64,000 nucleotides of DNA from Larus michahellis. Taxonomy: Eukaryota; Chordata; Aves; Charadriiformes; Laridae. The notes below the pieces were generated by a model. The model was not told the origin of the DNA, ran no database searches, and worked only from the letters and a program-made list of their open reading frames with translations. Both the position numbers and the translations under genes were made by a program. Of this stretch, positions 23,868 to 34,209 are shown in pieces. Where the stretch lies: contig NC_133898.1 in NCBI RefSeq assembly GCF_964199755.1, positions 109,935,847-109,999,846 on the forward strand, written 5' to 3'. Each line of letters begins with the position of its first letter. Within the stretch, counting starts at the first letter, position 1.

Positions 23868-26800
23868 CTGTCATGAAAAAAGAGCACAGATTACTAAAGC
23901 AACCACTTCTGCTTTTAAAAATCAAAATTGGTAACAGTGTGCAAATTATTGTCGTAATGAAGTTCAGTGAACGCCTTAGTTAGCAACAGAAATCAGCTCC
24001 TTAGACTTAGAAATGGAGCGTGTAAAAATTCTGTAACTGAGAGTCTCGCCTAATGGCATGTGTAACTCTATGCAACTGATTTCTGCATATGCGCTATCTA
24101 AACAAATGGCATGAATGTGCTGGGAGTGTATGTATGTGTGAAAGTGTGTACATCTGTGTCTGTGCTTAAACATGGGATCTAAACATGTGGCTGTAGTATT
24201 TCCATACTAGAGGAAGAATAAGTAGCGCTCATCCATCTTTGAAATGCAGCCCTCAGTGAGCAAGTCTATCAACTTCAGTAATGCAACTCCAATAAATTTT
24301 CTTCCTGGAAAAACTGTGAAATTAGACAAGTAACATCTCCTAGTCATAGGAATGTTAAGTCCAGCCTGAGTAGGTGACCACATCATACAAATTACTTCAT
24401 AACTGTATCAAGTTTCATCTTAAAACTAGTAAAGTTGTTTTTTCTACAGTGGTCCTATTGTTAGTAGTTCTTATTTTAGGTACCTTCTGCATTCATAATA
24501 AGGGTCAGAACCAATGCAAAACTACAAAATTAATCAAGATTTTAACATGGCAAACTGAAAGCGAATTTTGTGCAAGTTGGTTATGAACAGAGAGCAGAGC
24601 AAAATACTTTTTAGGTGCCAATGGTTTACAAAGTACTAGAAGGTATGCCAACTAAATGCTTTTGCACTGACTACCCCCATGTTGCAGCATCACAGATTCT
24701 TTTAATTTCTTCGTTGTTTGGCCTTTGAATTTCTACATAGAATGAACATTATTACCTGAAATCAGGGCATGAATTCTTCATACTAGGCATGAAGAAATGA
24801 AGCGGGTTGTTTACCTCATTTTCCTAGAAGAAAGTTACTTTAAGGAGATGCTAGTCAGTCCAGTCCAGTGACTGATGTTGCTTTTCGTTAGGTGTTATTT
24901 CATTAATGAGAAACTACATCTAATGTTTCCTAGAGATGCAATGTTACAATCCCTAACTCACAGCATAGATATGTTATAATTGCCATTCATACTAATTATC
25001 CTCCATTATCCAGACATTATGTTGGTGGGTATGTCACCTGTCAGGAGGAAAAGGCTAATGCAGACTGTAACACCAACTAGTTTTTAGCTTCACAGCTTGG
25101 AGTAGTCATTAGTGCTGAGTCAAATGATGGTGGTGGTGTGATCCTTATGAAAAAGGTAATTTGCTTGTTCAAAACAGACTAGTTACAAACAGCTTCCATC
25201 TCCGTCCACGTAAACGGAATGTGATCTGGTTAGCCATTATCTATAAATCCTTGTCTTTTGAAGGTATTCCTAATCTGAAGCCTTACAAATAGGGAAAAAG
25301 TCTGCAATTCTTACCAAATATGCCTTTAAAATATATTGGGCTGAAATATTTATTAATACTTGAAACTTGGAATCTGTAACTCTTGTTTCTATTCCCAGCT
25401 CTGCTACCGCCCCAACTGGTTGACCTCAGACAAGTAAAATAAAGTGTGCTTCCATTCTGAAACGGCTGAACTAAAATAGCATCTGCTTACTCAACAGGTC
25501 CACCTCAGTATGAATCTGGAGCGCATCTACTGACTGATAAGTGTCAATGTTTGATTTTATTTTTTCTTATTCTCTGTGCCACTAAGACTGATGAGGTATC
25601 ATAAGCTGAATTTTCTTACTTGTGTCCATTGGCATTTTTTTTTTTCACTAAGCCTTAGGAAGTTACACTTCAGTAATTCACTGAAGACAAGGGCTACAAA
25701 GATTCACTGTCAACACCACTGGTAGACTGGTAGCTGAACAGTCAAAATAAGTTCTACATAAATAATCAATGAAAAGGAAACAGCCCCACCTGGATTTCTG
25801 ATCCTACCTTGGATTTGCAGCACTAGAAATGAAACATGAGAGGTTCGTGAAAGGAGTCATGTGTCCCTATGAAAAGCAAACACCTTTGGTTTGGAACCAA
25901 AGAGGCATATACATCAGTACCTAAGGAAGCAGCGTTTACAGCCGTTCTACACAGGCTATTTGCAGTGAAAAGGTTGTGTTTTCATTTTCCTCGCTGTAAT
26001 GCTGATGCTGATCTAGCAACGCTGTAAAACATACTTAGTACATTATAGAGCACTCCAAATTCTTCATTGCAAGGAACATATTCTAACATTGTACCACTAC
26101 TGGTACCTCATAGAGCTACTAAATTTTAGAGTTTTCTGTAGTTTTATGCAAGTCTCTGGTTTTGGCACTTACATGCTGGGATGGTGCAGTCCCTTGTATT
26201 GTGATAAAGCCGATGAAAGTGTTTACTACATTTTGGGCTAAAGTAGAGTGGACCTGAAATATTAAAAAAAAAAAAAAGTTAAGAATCAGCGCAGCTCACA
26301 GGAAGAGCAGTGCAGCTTATGGTATGTATGTGAAATGATGGATACCAATACAAAATTAAAACATACCTGTTAAATGCTTTAAGAACTTGTCTTTCATCCT
26401 CAGATCTCTGGGAACTATTTCTGTTGGGCAGAAAAAAGAACAGTCATTCTGCGGCCCTGGAGCTATGCTTGTCAAACATAGTATGAGGAAAACTCTGTCC
26501 AGCAAACATCACCACTACGTCCTGACAGATGCACAGAGATCAAAAGTCCTTTGCATACAGTAGGCCAAATTGCAAGCATTTGTTTTACATAAGAAGCCAC
26601 TGCAGAATGCACTGTGAAACACACTGTGGTGATGAAACAAGTAATGTCTCTTAGGTGTGCAGTCATTAACGATGATGACGATTAACTAAGAGTCAGATTT
26701 TAGCTCTCTATAAATTACATTATCAAGTTCACCTAGATTTAAATTCTTCCAGAAATTTTAGTTCATGGTTGCTCAGAAATGGCATATTCCGCTAACGGTA

Positions 26801-29156
26801 AAGACCCAAAGACATATTCAAGTTTGGGTTTGTGTCTTCTAATTCTCTTATGCAAATGTATCCACTCTTTTGTCACAGATATGTTTGTACAAGCACTGTC
26901 CTGCTGTAATCGTGAAACTGGATTGATCGCCTTACAGGAATCTTTCCCCCCCCACACCCCAGCAGTAAATAAAATTCACAGGAAATGATCCCAAGCAAAT
27001 TGCTCTCTTCTGGCTCCCTGTGTTTGTGGTTTACCGCCTTGCGTTTTGTGTTCAGCAGATGGCAAAATGAAACTGGTTTACTGAAATCCATTTCAGCCCT
27101 AACCCTTGCTTGTGTCTTTCTGATTTACAGCTATCTTTGATTGCTTTCCGTTACGAACTCTATGCTGATAGCTTAGTGCTGATTGTGTATGATACACTAC
27201 ATGGTGCTTTATTTATTTGACCATAAATGCCTGAGCAGCCTTTTTCATTCCCCTGGCACCTCTTATCAGATATAAAGCAAAGAGCATTTCCATCCAGATC
27301 TGATTCACTTGCGAGGTTAGACACTTCTCGAAAGTCATTCTTCATTTACTTCTAACTTTAGTCAGTGTAAGTAAAATTGACCTTATCATATTTGACCTAA
27401 TTATGTCATGAAGAGCATTAAAAACACACATGCTTCACTCAGAAATTTCCCGTGGGACAAGCTCACTGGGAAAGTGATGCCAAAACCGAGATGAAAGACT
27501 CTAAGCAGTAGTTCCTTTTCAGAGTTGCTGGGAATAACTCCATTATAATAACAGAATGAAAAATCCTGCTTAGGAGCCAATGACACCACAACCAACTAAT
27601 CTGCTCTGAAGTAGGTTTCTTATTTACATAGATAACTGTTCAGCACAAATCAGACGTTTTGCACCAATATGCTGATGTAGGGTGGCCAACAACTGTGCCC
27701 ATGTTCCACATGGAGATTTAGAGTTGTACAGATCAGGGTTCCCTGCTTAGTCTGCCCTCCTTAACTTTTCACCATTTATAAAACAAAATGTTCTCGCTAT
27801 GCTGATCTTAAGTGGAACAAAATTGTCTTCCTTTGTATATTCATTAATCACCCAGATGGAGAAGTAACATTTTCATGACAACCACCAACAAACGCAAATC
27901 ATGAGGATATTTGAATATGAATGAGAATGAAGAAAAGGTACAATGAAGCTTTATGAGATCAATAAAGGCAAAATAAATAGCATACTAGCAAAAGGAAAGG
28001 CAGTTTGGAAAAAGGTGAGTGTAGACATCTGCTGGAAAATATTCAGAAAGTCACTTTCAGTAGGAGGGGTAAAATGAGCAGTAGTAACGCCGTAGGGGGT
28101 TGGGAGTGACAGTGAACAGCAAATTAGACACAGCAGCAGGGGAAGCTAAATCAACTTTCAACTGGACGCACAGAAACTGAGCGGTATCTATCCATCACTG
28201 GGTGACTCAGTACAACTGCTTCCACGCTGCTCTGGGCAACCCTGCACCTCTGGCAAACCAACCTGGGCTTTCACTGGAGGTCAGAGAAGAGACATTAAAA
28301 TAAGCAGAAGGAGGATGGCAGGGGTTGTCCCAAAGTAATCATAGCTTCTATAGTGACAGGGGAGTACTCTGTTTCAGGTCCCTGGTATTTCAGAGGTGCT
28401 ACCTCTGGAGTACAAAAGGGATTAACTAAAGTTTAATGAAGCCGAGCTGCAGGAAAGACTTCTAGAGGTGAGATCTATACGGACATACTGAAGTCCTGCA
28501 GGGGAATTCTTGCTAGGGTCATTTCCAAGCAGCAGTTAAACCAAGCACATTTTAGAAAGTGGTAAACTTCCAGGCAAAAAAGCATTTTCATCCCTCATTT
28601 CTTTGATTTCAGCCTATTTCAGTCTTTTCCCTTATTAATAGGTTTTGTTCAAAGCCAACACAAAGGAAGTCAGACTTCCAGTTGAGCACATTATCCAGAG
28701 AGAAAGACTCTGAGATGTGAATGAAGTTTTTCTATTCCAAATTTGCCCTCCGTGTCAGTTTCTGATACCAAAGAGAATCTGCAGGTATTTTGAGTGGTGA
28801 ATTCTTGATATAAAATTAGTAACCTGATGTGATGTTTGATTCACCAAGGCACCCTACAGAAAAGAAAAGATCTCCTAAGCCATGGACTGTGACTTACCAA
28901 CTCTCTGCTCATCCTGGTATCCTCCGTAGTCAGCCACTTCCCTTCGATCTAAGTTATAGTCGTGCTTGGAGAAGTACTGCACCCCACTGTCCTTCTCCAG
29001 GTGGTATCTCTTCAGTTCCTGAATGATCTCCATGATCAGATTTAAGAGACTTTGCCTGTCCTTCAAATCAGCGGAGTCAGTTTTCTCTTTGCAATATCCT
29101 GCCGAGAGCATTAAGAGCACCAGCCCCAGCAGCCCAGGAGACCTCAGTCCACTCAT
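23803..29156 (-). CDS. ALKAL2: ALKAL2 (FAM150B), ALK and LTK ligand 2, complete spliced CDS
   Basis: A secreted cytokine that binds and activates the ALK and LTK receptor tyrosine kinases. Four coding exons on the minus strand, 28898-29156, 26367-26420, 26173-26253 and 23803-23867, join with consistent phases to 459 bp: 152 residues plus stop, which is the human length as I recall it. Residues 1 to about 22 are a signal peptide ([15 protein letters not shown], ending near SAGYC). A variable, charged N-terminal region follows. The conserved augmentor domain is in the last three exons: [41 protein letters not shown] and [12 protein letters not shown]. The four cysteines (KCS, RDC, KRC, PMC) are those that form two disulfides in the family. 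The gene is driven from a CpG island at its 5' end and converges on ACP1. No disabling mutation was found. Confidence 0.95.
23868..26172. other. ALKAL2 last coding intron
   Basis: A 2.3-kb intron with canonical ends. No repeat or RNA gene was recognised. Short ORFs have no family resemblance. Confidence 0.6.
26173..26253 (-). CDS. ALKAL2: ALKAL2 exon with first two conserved cysteines
   Basis: An 81-bp exon between the acceptor ATATTTCAG and the donor GCAT|GTAAGT. It completes a split glycine and then reads [26 protein letters not shown] plus the first base of a tyrosine codon. This is the most conserved part of the ligand and carries two of the four disulfide cysteines. An A-run (26264-26277 on the + strand) lies just outside the acceptor. 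Confidence 0.95.
26254..26366. other. Short ALKAL2 intron (113 bp)
   Basis: A minus-strand intron from GTATGT (26361-26366) to TTTCAG (26254-26259), with a long pyrimidine tract (the A-run on the + strand). Of ordinary small-intron size for birds. Confidence 0.85.
26367..26420 (-). CDS. ALKAL2: ALKAL2 54-bp exon
   Basis: The acceptor GCCCAACAG precedes AAATAGTTCCC and the donor is ACAG|GTATGT. It completes the split glutamate codon, then reads [17 protein letters not shown] and the first G of a glycine codon. It has phase-1 edges on both sides, so skipping would keep the frame but remove the start of the receptor-binding domain. It is too short to appear as an ORF. Confidence 0.94.
26421..28897. 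other. ALKAL2 first coding intron
   Basis: A 2.5-kb intron with GT-AG ends on the minus strand. A short C-run lies near 26946-26956. I recognise no mobile element or RNA gene. Confidence 0.6.
28898..29156 (-). CDS. ALKAL2: ALKAL2 first coding exon (signal peptide and variable region)
   Basis: The ATG at 29154-29156 opens [20 protein letters not shown], a clear signal peptide, and the exon ends EQRV plus G at the donor G|GTAAGTC (28891-28897). The frame stays open eight codons further upstream to a GTG at 29178-29180, but an intron acceptor (CGCCCTTCAG|GTCAGA) falls at 29167/29168, inside that extension. The upstream codons are therefore likely intron or UTR, and I chose the ATG. Confidence 0.92.
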
Positions 29157-29167
29157 TGCAGTCTGAC

Positions 29168-30057
29168 CTGAAGGGCGCACGAGCAGATGGAAAGGAAGGA
29201 TCCGCTGCTGTGGGAGTATTTCACTGGAAGAGAAAAACGGGGGTGGGTCGGAGGTGGGGAGACTCGCGGGGGTGAAATCGGGAGGAACATCACAGGAGGG
29301 ATGCGCGGAGACCGCTTCGCAGCTTACACAACGCGGGGGGGGGAGCCCGGCCCGCTCCGGCAGCCCCGCCGCCGGGCTGCGGGGGGTGATCGCCGCCGGG
29401 GGAGCCCCGCTGCGCCCCGCTCAGCCGCCGCGCCCGTCCCCGGCGGAACCCCCTCGCCCCGCGCGCTGGCGGAGCAGACCCTCGCTCGCCACGGGCCAGC
29501 GGCGCGTACCGCCCCGCCTCGCCTCGCCCCGCCCCGGCCGCGGAGCGCGGCGGAGGAGCGGAGCGGGGGCCAGGGGCGACAACTTTCCCCGAAGTTTTTT
29601 TTTGCCGGAGGACCGCGGCGGCTGCGCACCGAGCGAGCTCCCCCCACACTCCTCCGCCGCGCTGCAGGGCTGCGGGCAGGAGCGGGGGTACGGGCGCTGT
29701 GCGGCTCGGGGGGCAGCCGTCCGGGGGCAGGGCACGGCAACGGCAGCCTGTCCCTTCTTCTCTGCCCTTCTTCCCTCCCAGCTGGGGAAAGGGGCGCGGG
29801 CGGCCAGGGCCACCTCCGCAGGGAGCGGCGGGGGACGCTGCCTCATCCCCGGAGCCGCTCGCCTTCGGACGGCTGAGTGCGCCCCTCCACGGGCTGCCGG
29901 GGGCGGCCGCCCCACGGACGGGGCTTCCCGTGGCGGCTCTCCCCCGTCAACTTTGGCGGGCTGTCACCGTCGTGGCCCCGACTGAGCGAGGGGTGGGGGC
30001 GCGGGGAGGGAGACGGGGGAGGAAGGAGGGTTGCCGGCCCTTGCCGGCCGCTTTTAC
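29168..30057. other. Probable 5' UTR intron of ALKAL2 within the CpG island
   Basis: On the minus strand a donor AGACAG|GTAAAAG (GT at 30056-30057) pairs with the acceptor CCCTTCAG at 29168. The pair would define a roughly 890-bp intron in the untranslated leader. Long ORFs here on both strands are products of GC-rich composition and lack any family resemblance. Confidence 0.5.
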
Positions 30058-30222
30058 CTGTCTCTCCGTCCCAGCAGCCGAGGTGTCTTCCCCCCCCGGG
30101 AGCCGCTCCCTGTCTCTCCCCGGACGGCAGCAGCCCGCGAGCGGTGGGGAGTCCAAGTTTTCCCGGCTGGCCCTCCCGCCCCCCTCCCGTCCCTGCGCTC
30201 CCGCCGTATCCACAAACTACTC
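30058..30222 (-). other. ALKAL2: Putative non-coding exon 1 of ALKAL2
   Basis: Inferred from a minus-strand TATA box at 30249-30256 (start about 30 nt downstream, near 30222) and the first good donor, ACAG|GTAAAAG, at 30057. There is no direct evidence of transcription. The start site could vary by tens of bases. Confidence 0.4.
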
Positions 30223-30248
30223 CATCGCCGCCAGCCCCAGCGCAGCCG

Positions 30249-30256
30249 CTTATATA
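30249..30256 (-). promoter_or_regulatory. TATA box, ALKAL2 promoter candidate
   Basis: The minus strand reads GCCTATATAAGCGG, a consensus TATATAAG in an otherwise GC-rich setting, pointing towards ALKAL2. A TTTTATTG motif (HOX/CDX-like) lies about 60 bp further upstream near 30313-30320. Confidence 0.55.
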
Positions 30257-30531
30257 GGCTATAGGATGGACATGAGACGGCAGATAGTATCGACTTGGAA
30301 GTGGGTGGAAAACAATAAAAGTCCACTTGGCAACCTCGGGAGCGTCGCTGCTTGCACAAGCCCCCCCCTTCCCGCCCTCCCTCCCGCCCCGGTCGCCCCC
30401 CCCCTCCCGTCCCTCCCCCTCGCTCGGCTCTCCCGGGTAGGGCTCAGTCACTCCTTAGCCTCTCTGCGACGTAAGGAGACGGTCCCAAGTGTGTATGTGT
30501 GTGGAGTGGGAGGGGGCGGCGGCGGGAAGAT

Positions 30532-30563
30532 GGGGGGGACGGGGGGGGGGACGGGGGGACGGG
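30532..30563 (+). repeat. G-tract cluster, quadruplex candidate
   Basis: Runs of 7, 10 and more, 6 and 3 G residues separated by AC spacers. This exceeds the four G-tract requirement for an intramolecular G-quadruplex. It is about 280 bp upstream of the TATA box on the non-template side of ALKAL2. Another G11 run lies at 30785-30795. Confidence 0.7.
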
Positions 30564-31275
30564 ACGCGCCTCGCCCGAGCCTTTAATTAGAAACGCGCTG
30601 AGGAGCCTCTGAAATATTCATGGCCTTGGCGCGGCTCCCCGTCAGGCGGGTCCCCGGCCCCGCGGCCGCAGCCGCCGCGCTCCCCGCCGCCCCCCGCAGG
30701 GGGCCCGGCTGCCGGGGGCGGGCGGGGAAGCCGCCTGTGTACCGGGAACTCCGTGCCCAGCTGCGGCGGGGAAGGGGAGGTGTTGGGGGGGGGGGCGAGC
30801 AGCCGGGGAAGAGGAAGGCTATTTTCTGCTCCCGCCCGACCGGGAAGCCGGCGGAGAGAGGTGGCTGGAGCGGGGTCTGGGTGGAAGAGGCGGGCGTGTC
30901 GCCTTTCTCGCCGGTTCTTGGCAAGGGTAGTCCCGGGGGGGTGGGGCCGAGGCGGCTTCCTGGGCTCTCGGCGCGGCGCTGCCTGGAAGGGCTGCCAGCG
31001 GGGCCGGGTGGGGTGAGGAGGCGGAGGAGGGGGGCGAAGGCAGCGCCACCGGCTCCCTCAGAAGAGGTGACAGCCCGAGCGATGGGGAGGTGCTGGCGAG
31101 GGGCGGCGGAGGGCGAGGGGGGACGACAGCCGCCTTGTGCTTCCCTGGGAAAGCGAGACCCCTCCGGCGAGAGCCACCCCTTCCCACACACGTCCCTCCC
31201 CAAAACAACCCCTTCTCAGCCCAAACTCCCCGCTGCGCTCCCCGCCGAGCCCCTTGGAACGCGCGGGGCGGCGAG

Positions 31276-31300
31276 AGTGTGTGTGTGTGCGTGTATGTGA
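31276..31300 (+). repeat. GT-rich dinucleotide repeat
   Basis: An imperfect (GT)n stretch interrupted by GC and AT steps, within the CpG island. Confidence 0.85.
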
Positions 31301-31750
31301 GAAACACGATCCGGCTGAACTTTCCTGTTTACTTTGACTGTGTGGATAAACCTCTCCCCTTGGCAGCCGCGGCGGGCAGAGGCGGCCCTGGATGGGATCG
31401 TCTGCCGGCCGACCTTCCCCAGCCCCCCGAACGGCGACGGGGTGGGAGCGTGAGGCGCTGGCGGGGTAGGCGACAACGGCAGCCGCCCCGCGGGACGCGG
31501 CCGGTGGCGGCGGGCAGGGCCGCCCGCCCAGCGCGGACAGGTAGCGGTTGCGTCGCCGGCAGCGGCGACAGCGGCCCCCGGCGGCCGCTGCCCGGCCTGG
31601 GCCCGGCGCTGCCCAGCCGCCCGCCGCCAGGCGGCGCTGAGGGGCGCGGCCGTTGGGGCTGTTAGCGGCTGTTAGCGGCCGTTAACGGTCGCCCCCGCCG
31701 CCCCTCAAGAGGAGCGGCCGGGCCGGGGCAGCCATGCGGGCAGGGCTGAT

Positions 31751-33569
31751 GCCAGCTGTCAGCCAGAATGCGGGAAAAAAAGGGTGATTTCTGTTTCGCA
31801 GCGCTCCCTGTACCTCGCTTATGGTATGCACTTGTATTCCCTCAGTACTACTTTGTTATTTTTACCTATATTACCGGATTTATCTTTCCTTTGAAAACAA
31901 CATGCATATATGTCTATTGCTACAAAAATCTTAGCCCACGCTGTCACCATGAAGTTACTAAAAAAAAAAAAAGGGAAAAAATACACAACATGATGAAGAA
32001 AGACACCCAGAGGCAAGACTGAGCAAGAACGCTTTGTCAGGAGTCCAGAATCCTTCTTCCTCTTTGGCTTCATGGCTGGTTTCCAGTCACCTTAAGTCTC
32101 AGGGGAAAAAATAAATTGAACAAGCACTTCAACAGTGAGAAAGAATGGCCCTTTGCATGATATAACTTGGTATGGTGATATTTACTAGTTAGTCATACCA
32201 AATATTGACATGTCAGGGTCACCTAATGGGGACAGGGAAGATGGAAAATGAGCCAGGTAGTATAGAGCTTTGTGTTCTGTTTCTGTGATTATATTTCAAG
32301 TAGTCCTTCACCCAAAGTAATCTCTTTGGAAAAAGGTAGATAAAGCTGTGGAACTGAAGGAGGTGTTCAGGAAGTCAGCTAAACACCTGGATGGATTCTC
32401 CCCTAGCTCACAAGCACAATTTCTGCGTCATTTTTGGTCACCGTCCCGTGAGGAAGGAGCAGCCTGTGTTTTGAGTACACACCAGTTCAACTTGGGAACG
32501 TCAGGCTGTGTCTTTCCTAGTAAGTTAGATGTACCCAGACATGTCATGTCTGGCATGGAGACCAGCTGTCATGGAACGATCTGCGAGTTGTTGAATAATA
32601 TGGTTTATGTAGGTCTCTTCCTTTCGAAGAGACAGTGGACATTATCAAAAACTCTGCATTAATCCCTCTTATCAGGTAACTAACTCCACTGTGAGCCTGG
32701 GAATGGGATAGCTGGCATGGGCCAAAGACACACCAAGGACAACTTAACATCATAGACAATTTCTTTCTTATGCTCAGGAATATTCCCTTTACATTTACTA
32801 ATATAGATCTAGACTCAAAGTACAATGGAGATATTAACTGAGATATGAGATGGATAAATGAACAGTGGTTTGCCTTTTTGTGCATGCAGAAAATGAGGCA
32901 AGGGTCTATTCTGATTTGTTTACATTGAGTTATACAAACATTTGTAATAGCTTTACTGGAGTTAATTGAAACTCACACAGATTTAGGATGATAATTTAGT
33001 ATTCCAACAGGTTACCTTTTCTTAAGTACATTTTCTTAAGGCTCCATCTAAGCAAGCCACCTGGATGCTAACCACCTAAACGCTACCAAGCTACAATGCA
33101 TATATATTACCGAAACTGCCATCCCCAAGACTTCCACGCCTCAGTCTGACTCCTGAGGCTTCTAAAGTGAGTAGGTTCACTGTTTGCCATGACTGCTCAC
33201 AGGTTCTTGGACTTCTTCCCTGCATACTGGGAAGTGCCTGACTCTTGTCAACACTAAGCAGCCAGGATGATGAAGAAAGCATTTTTCTGGGGTTTACAAG
33301 ATGTTAGTTTTAATCCCTTCAGGCAGAGATGAAAGATGAACACACCTTCCCAGCCAGGACAAAAACCTGCTTGTTTTCCTTGAAAGAAGTCAGAGAGGGA
33401 GATATGAAACCCAGCCTCAAAAAGCAACATGAACCTGGGACTGCAGATCATAGAGGTAATGATATACAATGAGTATTTTGGCTTGTCCCGGAGGGGTAGA
33501 TTTCATTTTAAAACACCTGATGTGAATTTTTGGCTTATTTTTAGAGGATGTCAAGTTAGTGAACTTGAA
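31751..33569. other. Upstream flank of the CpG island, no gene recognised
   Basis: AT-rich sequence with short ORFs on both strands and no family resemblance. An A-run lies near 31961-31972. I see no convincing exon of a divergent transcript, although a non-coding one cannot be excluded. Confidence 0.5.
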
Positions 33570-34209
33570 CAAGAATGTGCCCTTGTGGCCAAGAAGGCCA
33601 ATGGTCTCCTGAGGTGCATTAAAAAGCGCATGGCCAGCAGGTTGAGGGAGGTCATCCTCCCCCTCCACTCTGCCCTGGTGAGGCCACACCTGGAGTACTG
33701 TGTCCAGTTCTGGGCTCCTCAGTTCAAGAAATACAAGGAACTACTGGGGAGAGTCCAGTGGAGGGCTACAAAGATGATCAAGGGAACGGAGCATCTCTCT
33801 TATGAAGAAAGGCTGAGAGACCTGGGTCTGTTTAGCTTGGAGAAGAGAAGACTGCGAGGGGATCTCATCAGTGCTTATGAATACCTAAATGGCGGGTGTC
33901 AAGAGGATGGGGCCAGACTTTTCAGTGGTGCCCAGTGAAAGGACAAGGGGCAGTGGGCACAAACTGGAACACAGGAAGTTCTGTCTGAACATAAGGAAAA
34001 ACTTCTTTCCTTTGAGGGTGGCAGAGCACTGGAACAGGCTGCCCAGCGAGGTTGTGGAGTCTCCTTCTTTGGAGATATTCGAAACCCGCCTGGATGTGTT
34101 CCTGTCCAGCCTGCTCTACGTGAACCTGCTTTGGTAGGAGGGTTGGGCTAGATGATCTCCGAAGGTCTCTTCCAACCCCTACAATTCTGTAATTCTGTGA
34201 TTCTGTAAT
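33570..34209 (+). mobile_element. CR1 LINE 3' fragment, sense on + strand
   Basis: Plus-strand frames read [38 protein letters not shown], then after a frameshift near 33900-33940 [20 protein letters not shown] and [20 protein letters not shown]. The 3' UTR-like end contains GGTTGGGCTAGATGATCTCC and the terminal tandem ATTCTGT-type repeats. The endonuclease and most of the reverse transcriptase are missing. It shares its 3' segment with the 48652-49993 copy, so the two belong to one subfamily. Confidence 0.95.

Larger units (their letters stand above)
29200..31750. promoter_or_regulatory. CpG island over the ALKAL2 5' region
   Basis: About 2.5 kb of very GC-rich, CpG-dense sequence sits in an otherwise AT-rich window. 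It covers the ALKAL2 leader, the TATA-like promoter, and roughly 1.5 kb upstream. Its size extends well beyond a minimal promoter, as is common for developmentally regulated genes and divergent promoters. Edges are judged by eye. Confidence 0.9.

Noticed and set aside
29157..29180. Upstream start extending ALKAL2 by eight residues
   Set aside because: The codon at 29178-29180 is GTG, not ATG, and a splice acceptor at 29168 lies within the extension. The ATG at 29154-29156 gives a clean signal peptide.
30310..30320. Plus-strand ATAAAAG as the TATA box of a divergent gene
   Set aside because: No coding or splicing signal downstream on the + strand supports a transcript. The minus-strand TATATAAG at 30249 is better placed for a real gene.
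29187..31665. Many ORFs of 80-295 codons on both strands in the GC-rich region
   Set aside because: They overlap in nearly all frames, are composed of A/G/P/R-rich low-complexity sequence and match no family. Stop codons are simply rare in CpG-island DNA.
32348..32662. A 104-codon + strand ORF
   Set aside because: No family resemblance, no splice-site support and unremarkable composition; taken as chance.
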